The notes: generated by a model not told the origin, from the letters alone. Counted from the stretch's first letter, positions 26,405 through 36,177 are shown. The stretch is 64,000 nucleotides of DNA from Streptomyces sp. NBC_00513 (GCF_041431415.1 NZ_CP107845.1:4092001-4156000); one strand, 5' to 3'. Made by a program: numbers and translations.

Positions 26405-27841
26405 TCAGTCGAACCGGGCGGCGAGCAGAACGATGTCCTCGGTGGCGTCCTCCCCCGATACCGGTGTGGCCTCCCCTTCCGGCAGGACGGTGCGGAGGAT
26501 GTGGTCGCAGATCGCCGCCGGATCGTCGCGAGCGGCACGGGGAACTCCCGCGGCCGCCGCGTGCAGCCGGGCGTACGCGCGGTCCATGGGGTCGCCGGTG
26601 CGCCGCAGCAGTCCGTCGGTGTAGAGCAGCACCGTTTCTCCGGGAGCCGGTTCGATCTCCACGCTCGGCGCCTCCCAGCAGGCCAGCATCCCGAGCGGCG
26701 CGGAGAGCGAGGTCTCCACGTACTCGGTTCGCCGCTCGCCGATGAGCAGGGGCGGGGTGTGCCCCGCGCCGGCCAGGATGATCTTCCGGGCGGCCGGCTC
26801 GCAGTAGGCGAAGAGCGCGGTGGCCGAGCGCGCGGGCTCCGTCAGCCGCAGCAACAGCTCCAGGTCGGAGAGGACCGCGACGGGGTCCTCCCCCTCCATG
26901 ACGGCGTACGCGCGCAGGGAGGCCCGCAGGCGACCCATCGCGGCGATGGCGCTCGGACCGGCGCCGGTCACGGAGCCCACGGCCAGGCCCATGGCCCCCT
27001 CGGGCAGCGGCAGTGCGTCGTACCAGTCGCCGCCGCCGCGCGGGCCGGTGTGGTGTCGGGCCGCGAGCTGCACGCCGGGGATCCGGGGCAGCCGGCTGGG
27101 CAGCAGTTCCTCGGCGACGATGGCCAGGCGGGAGCGGGACCGCTCCACCTCGACCATGCGGGCCAGGTGCTCGGCGGCGTGCCGGACGTACAGGCCCGCG
27201 AGGTCGCGCCGGCGCTCGCTCGGCTCGGCCTGCTCGTCGTAGAGCCAGACGGCCGCGCCGAGTCGGCCGGTGGCCTCGGCGGTCAGCGGCAGCGCGTAGC
27301 TGGCCGCGTAGCCGAGTCGGGCGGCGACCTCGCGGTGGCGCGGGTCGACCGGGACGCCGAAACCGCCGGTGCCGGGGGCCTCGCCGGGTTCGGGGAGCAC
27401 CTCGGAGCCGCCGTGCGCGTCCGGGAGGCCGTCCAGGATGCGGCCGTACGAGGTGGCGCTGCGCGGCACCGTCTCGATGTGGCCGAGGTCGGCGTGACCG
27501 AGACCGAGGCCGATCGTGGTGGTGGGGCCGAGCCCGTCGGAGGGTTCCAGGACGACCAGGCCGCGTCGGGCGCCGACCAGCGCGGCCCCGGCACGCAGGA
27601 ATTCCCGCAGGGAGGAGTCGAGGTCGACGGACCGGGCGAGGCGTTCGGTGAGTTCGTGGAGGGTGGTCAGGTCGGAGACCATGCCCGCCAGGCGGTCCTG
27701 GATGACGCTGCTCGCGGCAGGCGGAGGGGCCTGGGCGGGGGTGCTGCGTGCGGGCGTGGGCGCGGTGGGCGCCGCAGTGTGCGGTGACGCTGTAACTGCT
27801 GGATCGATTCCAGCCACTTTCGGCAGATGCGGGGCGCTCAT
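26405..27841 (-). CDS. PP2C/SpoIIE-type protein phosphatase with GAF domain
   Basis: 478 residues from ATG 27841 (good ribosome binding site GGAAAGGCG upstream); the frame is open further up but lacks support. An Ala/Pro-rich start is followed by a GAF domain (about 65-210) and a SpoIIE/PP2C phosphatase domain with GGGDWYDALPL and GAGPSAIAAMGRL. It probably dephosphorylates an anti-anti-sigma factor, opposing RsbW-like kinases such as those at 24269 and 31224. The signal bound by the GAF domain is unknown. Confidence 0.9.
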   Translation of the reverse strand: MSAPHLPKVAGIDPAVTASPHTAAPTAPTPARSTPAQAPPPAASSVIQDRLAGMVSDLTTLHELTERLARSVDLDSSLREFLRAGAALVGARRGLVVLEPSDGLGPTTTIGLGLGHADLGHIETVPRSATSYGRILDGLPDAHGGSEVLPEPGEAPGTGGFGVPVDPRHREVAARLGYAASYALPLTAEATGRLGAAVWLYDEQAEPSERRRDLAGLYVRHAAEHLARMVEVERSRSRLAIVAEELLPSRLPRIPGVQLAARHHTGPRGGGDWYDALPLPEGAMGLAVGSVTGAGPSAIAAMGRLRASLRAYAVMEGEDPVAVLSDLELLLRLTEPARSATALFAYCEPAARKIILAGAGHTPPLLIGERRTEYVETSLSAPLGMLACWEAPSVEIEPAPGETVLLYTDGLLRRTGDPMDRAYARLHAAAAGVPRAARDDPAAICDHILRTVLPEGEATPVSGEDATEDIVLLAARFD

Positions 27842-28364
27842 GGCGTCCGCCTTTCCACCTGGTGCGATTCGCCATATAGCATCGCAAACCCCCAGATCGT
27901 GCTGCGCCGCCATCAATGGATCCACATCTACACGCACACGAGGAGCGATGTCCAGCATTGCCCAGGTGGGAATCCTGGTGTCCGTGAGACTGCAACTCAC
28001 TGTGCGGCCAAGGCTAAAACTTGGCCGGAAAAAGCGGGAAGCGGACGGTTTTTGCGATCGACTGGGCGGGCGTCACTGCGGGCTCGGGTACGTAATCGGT
28101 GGTGGCCGGGGCGAGTTGACGCCTTCCGGCGCCCGCCGGGAACCGCCCGGCGCAGCCCGTCGTCCTTAGCGGCGGCAGCCGGCCTCGACCCGGTGCGGGT
28201 CGCGTTCCGCCCCCGCCGGACGTTTGATGGACCCGTAAGAAAACTGCACGAACCGTGTGAACCTGCTTCTGGCGGACAGTGACGCGCAACGTGTACGTGT
28301 GGTGAGACACCGCTTACCTGGTGTGATGTGGCCCTCGGCGTTCAACGGAAAGGAACGAGCGCTC
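27842..28364. other. 523-bp divergent gap: promoter region only
   Basis: Lies between the divergent PP2C and Prim-Pol-like genes. It must hold both promoters. Less GC-rich than the genes (for example around 28020-28060). No tRNA, riboswitch or convincing small gene seen. Confidence 0.4.
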
Positions 28365-29081
28365 ATGCGCGAGATCCTCGGAAGGCGTCTCCAGCGGCTC
28401 CGCGATCGCTTGAAAACCCTGCGACCGACCTCCTCCTCCGACCGGATCCCGGACGGCGGTACTCCGTCCCTCCTCGACGCGGCTCTCGTCTGCGCCGCCG
28501 AATGGCAGTGGCCCGTGCTGCCCGGCGTGGGCCGGGCCGGCGCCGACGGCGTGCGTTGTGCCTGCCCCGATCCCGACTGTGTGGTGCCCGGTGCCCACCC
28601 CTTCGATCCCGGGTTGCTCGCCGCCACCACCGACCCCCGGATGGTGGCCTGGTGGTGGGCCAGGCGGCCGGCCGCTCCGTTGCTCATGGCCACCGGCGGG
28701 GCCGCTCCGTGTGCGGTGAGCCTGCCGGCCACCGCCGCCGCGCGTGCCGTCGCACGGCTGGACGCGCAGGGCATGCGGCTCGGTCCGATCGTCGCGACGC
28801 CGACCAGGTGGTCCCTGCTGGTGGCGCCGTATTCGTTGGAACGGCTCGGTGAACTCCTGTACGCCAAGGACCACGTGCCCTCATCGCTGCGCTTCCACGG
28901 CGAGGGCGGCTACCTGTTGTTGCCCCCGTCCGTCGCGTCCGGCGGTGGACAGGTCTGTTGGAACCGGGAACCGGAGGCGGGTTCCGACGGCATCTGGCTG
29001 CCCGAGGTGGAGGCGGTCGTGGACGCGCTGGTCGAGGCGAGCAGCGGAGCGCCGGGCGGCGGAAGCCGGTTGGCGTACTGA
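28365..29081 (+). CDS. Bifunctional primase/polymerase N-terminal-like protein
   Basis: 238 residues from ATG 28365 (GGAAAGGAA upstream). Related to the Prim-Pol (AEP) domain: LLDAALVCAAEWQWPVLP, a zinc-like Cys/His set CACPDPDCVVPGAHP, and EGGYLLLPPS near the end. The acidic DxD/E needed for catalysis is not evident where expected (PCAVSLPATAAA), so it may be a non-catalytic paralogue, as in several Streptomyces homologues. No helicase or replication module is attached. Function unknown. Confidence 0.75.
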   Translation: MREILGRRLQRLRDRLKTLRPTSSSDRIPDGGTPSLLDAALVCAAEWQWPVLPGVGRAGADGVRCACPDPDCVVPGAHPFDPGLLAATTDPRMVAWWWARRPAAPLLMATGGAAPCAVSLPATAAARAVARLDAQGMRLGPIVATPTRWSLLVAPYSLERLGELLYAKDHVPSSLRFHGEGGYLLLPPSVASGGGQVCWNREPEAGSDGIWLPEVEAVVDALVEASSGAPGGGSRLAY

Positions 29082-29210
29082 CCGGCGCCGTGTCCCGAAC
29101 GCCGATCTCCGCTCGGGAGATCACTCGTACGGGTGCCGGCTGGGCGAGTTTCCAAGGGAATTGGGCGCGGGGATCTCCGCGCCCCTTTCCCGCATCGCTA
29201 TCTTCGGCGA

Positions 29211-29771
29211 ATGAATCTCCGCCTGATCGGTATCGGTGCCGGTGTGCTGATCATCTTGTCGCTTCCCCTCGCGGGGGCGATCGCCGGGCCGGATTTCGCC
29301 GGTCAGGATGATGGAAAGGGCGGCGGGTTGCTCTCCACGCTCGGCCTTTCGGACTCGTCCCGCATCAAGGGCGAACCGTCGCCCACAGCCCGTCCCGCAC
29401 AACCCGGACCACCCGTGCAGCCGCGTACGGATGCCCGGTGCGGTCCCGAGGTCTCCTCGCCGCACGGCGTGGAGGCCCAGACCTGTGTCCTGGTCGGCGA
29501 AGGCAGTACGTGGGGCCGCAGTTACTACCGCAACACCAGTGGCCGCGCGCTGGACGCCGTCCTGACGCTGATGGGGCCGGCGGGTCGCACCGTGCAGATC
29601 CGCTGCGCCGTCGGACCGGGTGACGAGCCGGGGCTGTGTGAAACACCGCGTGACGACTCGGCGGGAGGCCCGGATGGCTACTCGGCCGTGGCGGAGTTTG
29701 CAGTTCCGGATGATGAAGGGGCGTTGCTGCTGAGGTCCGGGAGCAACTCACCGGTACCGGGCGACGGTTGA
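29211..29771 (+). CDS. Small membrane-anchored or secreted protein of unknown function
   Basis: 186 residues from ATG 29211. A hydrophobic N-terminus (LRLIGIGAGVLIILSLPLAG) acts as a signal or anchor. The rest is an extracellular domain with four cysteines: CGPEVSSPHG, CVLVGEGSTW, IRCAVG and GLCETPRDD, possibly two disulfides in a beta fold. No family recognised. Followed by a strong hairpin. Confidence 0.7.
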   Translation: MNLRLIGIGAGVLIILSLPLAGAIAGPDFAGQDDGKGGGLLSTLGLSDSSRIKGEPSPTARPAQPGPPVQPRTDARCGPEVSSPHGVEAQTCVLVGEGSTWGRSYYRNTSGRALDAVLTLMGPAGRTVQIRCAVGPGDEPGLCETPRDDSAGGPDGYSAVAEFAVPDDEGALLLRSGSNSPVPGDG

Positions 29772-29791
29772 GCATCGCCTGAAATGGAAGG

Positions 29792-29831
29792 GCCCGGTCG
29801 CTGGCGACGGGGGATGCACCAGCGACCGGGC
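29792..29831. terminator. Hairpin terminator between convergent genes
   Basis: A perfect 13-bp stem GCCCGGTCGCTGG (29792-29804) pairs with 29819-29831 around a 14-base loop. Serves the hypothetical gene to the left and possibly DUF5926 to the right. A less GC-rich stretch follows to 29925. Confidence 0.8.
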
Positions 29832-29952
29832 TACAAGAACGGTAACAAGAGATCGCCTGTTCGCAAATTCGATCTCTGATATTCGGACACGGATTTGCAG
29901 GCGATTAGCGGGAGTTGTGACTCCAGTCACCGGTCCTGCGGACACGCGGTGG

Positions 29953-30939
29953 TCAGCTGAGCGTGACCTGGCGGTTCGTGAGGCCGGCGCGGGACCGACG
30001 CTCTTCCGTGGTCAGGGGAGCGTCCGTGGCCAGGGCCGCGGCCAGGCGTTCCGCGAGTTCCGCGGCGGGCTTCTCGACGTCGTCGGCCGAGACGCCGGTG
30101 GGCAGGTCCCAGACGGGAACCATCAGGCCGTGGGCACGGAAGGAACCGACGAGCTTGGTGCCTTCACCGAGGGAGGAGGTGCCGGCGGCGTGCAGCCGAG
30201 CCAGCGCGTCGAGCAGCTTCTCCTCGGGCTGCGGCATGACCCAGCGCAGGTGGTTCTTGTCCGGCGTCTCGCACCAGTAGGCCGCGTCCACGCCGGCCAG
30301 CTTGACGGTGGGAATGGCGGCGGCGTTGGCGCGTTCCAGCGAGGCGGCGATCTCCGGAGAGGCGTTCTGGGCGTTCTCCGCATCCGGAATCCAGAATTCG
30401 AAGCCGCTGTGGACGACCGGCTGGAAAACGCTGTCCGTGTCCAGGAGATCCTGAAGTCGCGGACCCTCGGCCGGAACCCGACGGGCGGGCACCGGAGTAC
30501 CCGGCTCCGCCACCAGCGCGCGCTCCAGGGTGTCGGCCATGTCCCGGGCGAGGTCACCGGTGGTCGAGTCGTTCTGCAGGCCGAGGAGGACGGAGCCGTC
30601 CTCGCGACGCAGCGCCGGCCAGGCCATCGGCAGCACGGTCACCAGCGTGACCGAGGGAACGCCCTCGGGCAGGCCGCCCTTGAGGGTCAGCGGGATGGTC
30701 GCGGCGGGTACCAGCTCGCGCAGCGCGACCCAGTCGCACTCGCCGGGCAGGCCCTCGAAGGGGCGCCGCACGTGCTCGGTCACGGCGTGCGCGGCGGCGG
30801 CGCCGTGACAGGCCTTGTAGCGGCGCCCGGATCCGCAGGGACAAGGCTCGCGGGCACCCACCACGGGGATCTCCCCGTTGTTGAGCTGCGGCGTGCGCTG
30901 CGACTTCGCGTTCTTCGCGGCGGGGCGCTTCTTTGCCAT
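29953..30939 (-). CDS. DUF5926 protein with SEC-C motif
   Basis: 328 residues. A basic start KKRPAAKNAKSQR is followed by a SEC-C zinc motif near residue 33 (CPCGSGRRYKACH). The rest matches the actinobacterial DUF5926 family, here recalled by its PLTLKGGLPEGVPSV and LARDMADTLERALVA segments. The SEC-C motif usually contacts nucleic acid or ribosome-associated partners. Function unknown; highly conserved in Streptomyces. Confidence 0.88.
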   Translation of the reverse strand: MAKKRPAAKNAKSQRTPQLNNGEIPVVGAREPCPCGSGRRYKACHGAAAAHAVTEHVRRPFEGLPGECDWVALRELVPAATIPLTLKGGLPEGVPSVTLVTVLPMAWPALRREDGSVLLGLQNDSTTGDLARDMADTLERALVAEPGTPVPARRVPAEGPRLQDLLDTDSVFQPVVHSGFEFWIPDAENAQNASPEIAASLERANAAAIPTVKLAGVDAAYWCETPDKNHLRWVMPQPEEKLLDALARLHAAGTSSLGEGTKLVGSFRAHGLMVPVWDLPTGVSADDVEKPAAELAERLAAALATDAPLTTEERRSRAGLTNRQVTLS

Positions 30940-31223
30940 CGTGGGTGTCTCCCGGTTGCGGCGGTACGGCGGTTTTCTGGGCGCGAGCCTAGCCGTTCAC
31001 ACCGCCGGAACCTGTGGGGTGCGGCCGGGAGCAGGGCCGGCGTGCGCTCCCGACGGCCGCCCTCGGCGCCTCCGTCACCCGGTCCCCGGCGCCGGGCGTC
31101 GTCCCGCGGACGCGCGGGGCGTGGGGTGCCCGCGGCCGCGTTCGGTGACTCCGGACCCGGGACCGGCTCAGGACCTGTGGTTCAGCCCCCGGGGCCCGGG
31201 ATCCGTGGTTCAGGCCCCTGGGC

Positions 31224-31739
31224 TCAGTGGCTCAGGTCGTCGAAGGACGTTCCGAAGCCGATCGCCGAGGCTGTGACGCGCGTAGCGAAATCCTCGTGCC
31301 GGGTCCCACAGGCAACGACCACCCATACGGTGACCTCGCCCGCCGCCCCGTCCCGGACGCCCCAGTCCTGGGCCAGCGCGCTGATGATGTTCAGCCCCCG
31401 GCCTCCCCGCGCGGTGACCGACGGGGTCGAGGGGATCGGGCGGGTGGGTCCGCCGCCGTCCGTGACCTCGACCGTCAGCCGTCCCGCCGTGTCGACGCGC
31501 CACGCGGCGCGTATCTCCCCGTCCCCGACCTCACGGGATCCCAGCGGCCGGCCGTGGCGGCAGGCGTTGCTGAGGAGTTCGGAAAGGATGAGGACGGCAT
31601 CGTCCACGATCGATTCCGACAGTCCGCCGATCCGCAGTTGTTCGCGCATGCGGCGCCTTGCCTCGCCCACGCCCGCAGGACCATGGCGTACGTCCACGCA
31701 CCACGACGTGGGCACTTCGTGTGCCATCACCAACGCCAC
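31224..31739 (-). CDS. RsbW-like ATP-binding protein (second)
   Basis: 171 residues from the GTG at 31739, preceded by AAGGAGG (reverse strand, about 31748-31754); the ATG at 31826 gives a doubtful extension. HATPase_c_2 fold: LSELLSNACRHGRP, VTDGGGPTRP and RGGRGLNI. Same family as the protein at 24269 but clearly diverged from it. Likely anti-sigma or anti-anti-sigma kinase; monocistronic. Confidence 0.87.
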   Translation of the reverse strand: MALVMAHEVPTSWCVDVRHGPAGVGEARRRMREQLRIGGLSESIVDDAVLILSELLSNACRHGRPLGSREVGDGEIRAAWRVDTAGRLTVEVTDGGGPTRPIPSTPSVTARGGRGLNIISALAQDWGVRDGAAGEVTVWVVVACGTRHEDFATRVTASAIGFGTSFDDLSH

Positions 31740-31910
31740 CCCCGGAACCTCCTTAGCCCCACGCCAAGGTCTGGATGCCCCATTGGCCTGGACCGGAAAC
31801 CGTTCATGAAGTGCCCTCTGGCGCATTCACGACGACAGATACGGACCGGATGCGCCGGGGCACACCCTGTGACGGGTGGGGTGTCCGTGGCGGGTGGGCA
31901 AAACGGGGCG

Positions 31911-32711
31911 TCAGCGCCCGAGTTGTGACAGAACTTGGCGCGGTCTGTTCGTGATGATTGCCTCTACACCCAAGTCAGCGCAGAGCTGAACGTCCGAGGG
32001 TTCGTTCACAGTCCAAACGTGCACCGAGTGTCCCGCCGACTGGAGCTTGCGGATGTAACCGGGATGGTTGCGCACGATGCGCATCCCGGGCCCGGCGATG
32101 CTCACGCCGGCCGGCAGCCGGCCGTCCCGCATGCGCGGCGAGATGAACTGCATCAGGTACACGGTCGGGATCGTCGGCGCGGCCGCCCGCACGCGGTGCA
32201 GCGAGCGCGCGGAGAAACTCATGACGCGGACCGGGTGCGGGCCCTCGGCGGGCGGGGCGTCCAGTCCGAAGCGCTTGAGGAGGAAGAGGAGCCGCTCTTC
32301 CACCTGTCCGGCCCAGCGGGTCGGGTGCTTCGTCTCGATCGCCAGCTGCACGGGGCGCCCGGCGTCGGAGACCAGCTCCAGCAGCCGCTCCAGGGTGAGC
32401 ACGGAGGTGCGCTCGGGATCGGCGTCCCAGTCCGGCGACTCCTCGCGGTCCTTCCAGGAGCCGAAGTCGAGGGCCGCGAGATCGGCCAGCTCCAGGGCGG
32501 ACACCGCGCCGCGGCCGTTGGAGGTGCGGTTCACCCGGCGGTCGTGGACCAGGACCAGATGGCCGTCGGCCGTGAGTCGGATGTCACATTCGAGGGCGTC
32601 GGCCCCGTCCTCCATGGCCTTCCGGTAGGCGGCCAGGGTGTGCTCGGGGGCGTCCTCCGAGGCACCGCGGTGGGCGACGACCTGGATGGGGAGCGGCGTT
32701 GCGTGGGTCAC
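31911..32711 (-). CDS. Glycerophosphodiester phosphodiesterase
   Basis: 266 residues from the GTG at 32711 (the upstream ATG frame is extension without support). GDPD TIM barrel: VAHRGASEDAPEHTLAAYR (catalytic His-Arg and Glu), ALECDIRLTADGHLVLVHD (metal ligands and second His) and a late HVWTVNEPSDV. Releases glycerol-3-phosphate from phospholipid head groups. No signal peptide, so cytosolic. Confidence 0.94.
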   Translation of the reverse strand: MTHATPLPIQVVAHRGASEDAPEHTLAAYRKAMEDGADALECDIRLTADGHLVLVHDRRVNRTSNGRGAVSALELADLAALDFGSWKDREESPDWDADPERTSVLTLERLLELVSDAGRPVQLAIETKHPTRWAGQVEERLLFLLKRFGLDAPPAEGPHPVRVMSFSARSLHRVRAAAPTIPTVYLMQFISPRMRDGRLPAGVSIAGPGMRIVRNHPGYIRKLQSAGHSVHVWTVNEPSDVQLCADLGVEAIITNRPRQVLSQLGR

Positions 32712-32945
32712 GGGGTCATGGTGCCACCGAGGCGACCCCGCACGGCGTGGCGAGCTTGCGGATGCGCCCGAAATGCCGGGGATAAAGGATGGGGAGAGAC
32801 GCACAGGTCCGGCTTACAGTGCTCTGACGGGTCATGGGAAAGGCTTTGCACTGGAACTTGTGCGGCACGTCGAACGTTCAGTCGGACCGGTATCGCCAGA
32901 TATTTCCAGAACCAGAAGCCGTGTTTGTGACGAGGAGAGAGCGCT

Positions 32946-34466
32946 GTGAGCACCGAGAACGAGGGCACCGCGGCCCAGACGCCCCCCGCGGCCCCTTCCG
33001 CACCGCCTGCGCCCGTGCCCGCCTCCACCCCCGACCCGGCCGCCGAGCACGCGGCGCCGCGGCCCGCTGACGCCGCTCCCCCTGCCCCCGCGACCCCGCC
33101 GCCCCCGGCGGGCGCGCCCGGTCCCGAGCCGACGCAGCAGCTTCCGCACACCCCTGGCGGGCCTGTGGCCCCCGGGTATGCCCAGGACCAGGGATACGCC
33201 CAGGCGTCGCCGTACGCACAGCCCCCGGCCGCCGCCCACGGCGCCGAGGGCTGGCCCCCGCCGCCGCCCACCGTTCCCTCGTACGCCGACGGCGGCCACG
33301 GCGGTGGCGGCTGGGGAGCGCCCCTGACCACGGACGGCCCCCCGCCCAAGCCCAAGGGCAGGGGCGGCCTCATCGCGGGTGTGCTCGCGGCCGCTCTCAT
33401 CGCGGGCGGTGTCGGCGGCGGCATCGGCTACTGGGCCTCGGAGCGCTCGCACGACGGCTCGGGTTCCACCACCATCAGCGCCAGCACCCCGAAGGACCTC
33501 AAGCGGGAGGCGGGCTCCGTCGCCGGTCTGGCGGCAGGGGCGCTGCCGAGCGTGGTGACCATCGAGGCGAAGGCCGGTGACGGCGAGGGTGGCACGGGTA
33601 CCGGCTTCGTCTACGACGAGCAGGGCCACATCCTCACCAACAACCACGTGGTGGCCTCCGCGGCCAATGGCGGCAAGCTCTCCGCGACCTTCTCCAACGG
33701 CAAGCGGTTCGAGGCCGAGGTCATCGGCCGGGCCGAGGGCTATGACGTGGCCGTGCTCAAGCTGAAGAATCCGCCGGCCGGCCTCAAGCCGCTGGCGCTG
33801 GGCGACTCCGACAAGGTGGCCGTCGGCGACTCGACCATCGCGATCGGCGCCCCCTTCGGCCTGTCCAACACGGTCACCACCGGCATCGTCAGCGCCAAGA
33901 ACCGCCCCGTGGCCTCCGGTGACGGCTCCAGCGGCAAGAACTCGTACATGAGCGCCCTGCAGACGGACGCCTCGATCAACCCCGGCAACTCCGGTGGCCC
34001 GCTCCTCGACGGCCGCGGCGCGGTCATCGGCATCAACTCCGCGATCCAGTCGGCCGGCAACGGCGGCTTCGGCGGCGGTCAGGCCGGTTCGATCGGCCTC
34101 GGCTTCGCCATCCCGATCAACCAGGCGAAGAACGTCGCCGAGTCGCTGATCAAGACGGGCAAGCCGGTCTACCCGGTGATCTCGGTCTCCGTCGACCTCC
34201 AGGCCAAGACGGAGGGCGCCAAGATCTCCGAGTCCGGAGCCCCCGCCAACGAACTGGTCGACCCGAACGGGCCCGCGGGCAAGGCGGGCCTCAAGCCCGG
34301 CGACATCATCACCCAGCTGGGCGACAAGTCGATCGACAGCGGCCCGACCCTGATCAGCGAGATCTGGACGTACAAGCCGGGCGACACGGTGAAGCTGACC
34401 TACCTGCGCGGTGGCAAGCCGAGCACCGTGGACATCACCCTCGGCTCGCGGACCGGGGACAAGTGA
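32946..34466 (+). CDS. HtrA/DegP-like membrane serine protease
   Basis: 506 residues. A long Pro/Ala/Gln-rich cytosolic N-terminus (1-135) leads to one membrane helix near 140-163 and an extracellular trypsin-like domain with catalytic His234 (TNNHVVA), Asp267 (YDVAVLKL) and Ser349 (PGNSGGPLL), then a C-terminal PDZ domain (GPAGKAGLKPGDIITQLGDK). Quality-control protease of the envelope. GTG start at 32946 with GAGGAGAG just upstream. A strong terminator follows. Confidence 0.94.
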   Translation: MSTENEGTAAQTPPAAPSAPPAPVPASTPDPAAEHAAPRPADAAPPAPATPPPPAGAPGPEPTQQLPHTPGGPVAPGYAQDQGYAQASPYAQPPAAAHGAEGWPPPPPTVPSYADGGHGGGGWGAPLTTDGPPPKPKGRGGLIAGVLAAALIAGGVGGGIGYWASERSHDGSGSTTISASTPKDLKREAGSVAGLAAGALPSVVTIEAKAGDGEGGTGTGFVYDEQGHILTNNHVVASAANGGKLSATFSNGKRFEAEVIGRAEGYDVAVLKLKNPPAGLKPLALGDSDKVAVGDSTIAIGAPFGLSNTVTTGIVSAKNRPVASGDGSSGKNSYMSALQTDASINPGNSGGPLLDGRGAVIGINSAIQSAGNGGFGGGQAGSIGLGFAIPINQAKNVAESLIKTGKPVYPVISVSVDLQAKTEGAKISESGAPANELVDPNGPAGKAGLKPGDIITQLGDKSIDSGPTLISEIWTYKPGDTVKLTYLRGGKPSTVDITLGSRTGDK

Positions 34467-34556
34467 CACCCACGCACCCACGGCCCCGATCGGCCCGGCT
34501 CGACCGGCTCCGCTCGACCGGCCCGCTCGACAGGTGCTGGACGCCGGCTTGATGGA

Positions 34557-34592
34557 GAGGGGCCGCAGGCGCGATTAAGCCTGCGGCCCCTC
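34557..34592. terminator. Strong hairpin terminator after the HtrA-like gene
   Basis: A perfect 14-bp stem GAGGGGCCGCAGGC (34557-34570) pairs with 34579-34592 around an 8-base loop. It stands 25 bp before the start of the LysR gene, insulating it. Confidence 0.85.
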
Positions 34593-34616
34593 CCAACGTC
34601 CGCTTATGCTTTGGGC

Positions 34617-35522
34617 GTGTTCGATTCCCGGCACATACGGACATTCCACGAAGTGGTCGCCTCCGGTTCGTACTCGGCCGCCGCGCGGGCCCTCGGATAC
34701 ACCCAGCCCGCGATCACCCAGCAGATGAAGGCGCTCGAACGGGCCGTCGGCACGCCGCTGTTCACCCGTATCGGCCGCACCATGCAACTCACCGAGGCCG
34801 GCCGGTCCCTGGCCAGGCACGCCGACTCCATCCTCGGCAGCCTCTCCGCCGCCGAGGCCCAACTGAAGGCGTACGCGCGTCTGAGCACCGGCCGGGTCCG
34901 GGTCTGCGGGTTCCCCAGTGCCAATGTCGCCCTCGTACCGGAAGCGCTCAGCGGGCTGGCCGCCTCCCATCCGGGCATCCAGGTCGAACTGCTGGAGGGG
35001 GAGCCGCCGGAGTCGCTGCATCGGCTGCAACGCGGCGAGTGCGACATCACGCTGGCCTTCACCTACCCCGGACTGCGCGAGGAGGTTCCGGAGGAGGTCG
35101 ACGAGGTCAGGCTGCTGGAGGACCAGCTGACGGTGCTCCTGCCGACCGGGCATCCGCTGGCCAGGCGCCGGGCCGTCCACCTGGCCGACCTGGCCGAGGA
35201 GCGGTGGATCGCCGGGTGCCCGCGCTGCCGGGCGAACCTGCTGCACGAGTGCGCGGAGCTCGGCTTCGTCCCCGACATCCGGTTCGCGACCGACGACAAC
35301 CTGGTGGTGCAGAGCCTGGTCGCGCAGGGCCTGGGCGTGGCGATGATGCCCGCCCTCGTCCTGCCGTCACTGGCCCTCACCCGGGTCTGCGGGCGGGCCC
35401 TCCAGCCGGCGGCCCGCCGTCACATCTCCGCGTACGTGTACCGGGACCACCTGAGGATTCCCGCGACGGCCGTGGTGTTGGACGAGCTGAGGCGGGTGGC
35501 GTCGAACCGGGTCGGCTGCTGA
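34617..35522 (+). CDS. LysR-family transcriptional regulator
   Basis: 301 residues from the GTG at 34617; the TTG two codons upstream is possible. N-terminal LysR winged helix (residues 3-60: HIRTFHEVVASGSYSAAARA, then QPAITQQMKALE) and a substrate-binding domain (about 88-295). Directly upstream of cysteine dioxygenase and a YeiH exporter, like the E. coli yeiE-yeiH pair, so it is likely to sense a sulfur compound or sulfite; that is inference from context. Confidence 0.9.
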   Translation: MFDSRHIRTFHEVVASGSYSAAARALGYTQPAITQQMKALERAVGTPLFTRIGRTMQLTEAGRSLARHADSILGSLSAAEAQLKAYARLSTGRVRVCGFPSANVALVPEALSGLAASHPGIQVELLEGEPPESLHRLQRGECDITLAFTYPGLREEVPEEVDEVRLLEDQLTVLLPTGHPLARRRAVHLADLAEERWIAGCPRCRANLLHECAELGFVPDIRFATDDNLVVQSLVAQGLGVAMMPALVLPSLALTRVCGRALQPAARRHISAYVYRDHLRIPATAVVLDELRRVASNRVGC

Positions 35523-35622
35523 CCGCAAGCATGATCGCCCGACCCAATCCATAAGCTGTGCTTGGGATTTCGGGTGAAAACTGTCGTTGGACGTGATCGG
35601 TGGGCTGTTCGACGCTGCCCCT

Positions 35623-36177
35623 ATGACCACCACCACGCCGGCCAGAACGACCGCGAGGATGGCCGCCCTCGTCAGTGAGATCCGTACGGTAGTGGAACGC
35701 GGGCTCGCCCCCGACCTGACCGCCTACCTGGTCGGCGAGCGGATCGCCCCGCACCTGGGGGCGTCCGACCTGCTCGCCCCCGAACAGTGCGAGGGGCATC
35801 CGGACCGATACCGGCAGCACATCCTGCACGCGGAGCCGGACGGCAGCTTCTCGGTGGTGGCACTGGTGTGGCTGCCGGGTCAGGAGACGTCCATCCACGA
35901 CCACGTCTCGTGGTGCGTGGCCGGGGTCCACCAGGGTGCGGAGAGTGAGCGTCGCTACCGGCTCGCCCCGGCGACGGGCACGTACGGCGCCCGGCTGGTG
36001 CCCACCGAAGAGGTGGTCAACGACCAGGGCGACGTCTGCGGGTTCGCCCCGCCCGGCGACATCCACCAGGTCCGCAACTCCTGCCGTACGACGGCGATAT
36101 CCCTCCACGTCTACGGCGCCGACGTCTCCCGCCTGGGCAGCAGCGTCCGCCGCGTCTACACCCTCCCGGCCGACTGA
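35623..36177 (+). CDS. Cysteine dioxygenase family protein
   Basis: 184 residues from ATG 35623. Cupin with iron ligands: SIHDHVSWCVAG (HxH) and GDIHQVRN (third His); a Cys sits near the first motif. Oxidises a thiol such as cysteine to the sulfinic acid. Overlaps the exporter gene by one base (TGATG). With LysR upstream and the exporter downstream it suggests a route cysteine to sulfinate to sulfite or sulfate export. Confidence 0.9.
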   Translation: MTTTTPARTTARMAALVSEIRTVVERGLAPDLTAYLVGERIAPHLGASDLLAPEQCEGHPDRYRQHILHAEPDGSFSVVALVWLPGQETSIHDHVSWCVAGVHQGAESERRYRLAPATGTYGARLVPTEEVVNDQGDVCGFAPPGDIHQVRNSCRTTAISLHVYGADVSRLGSSVRRVYTLPAD

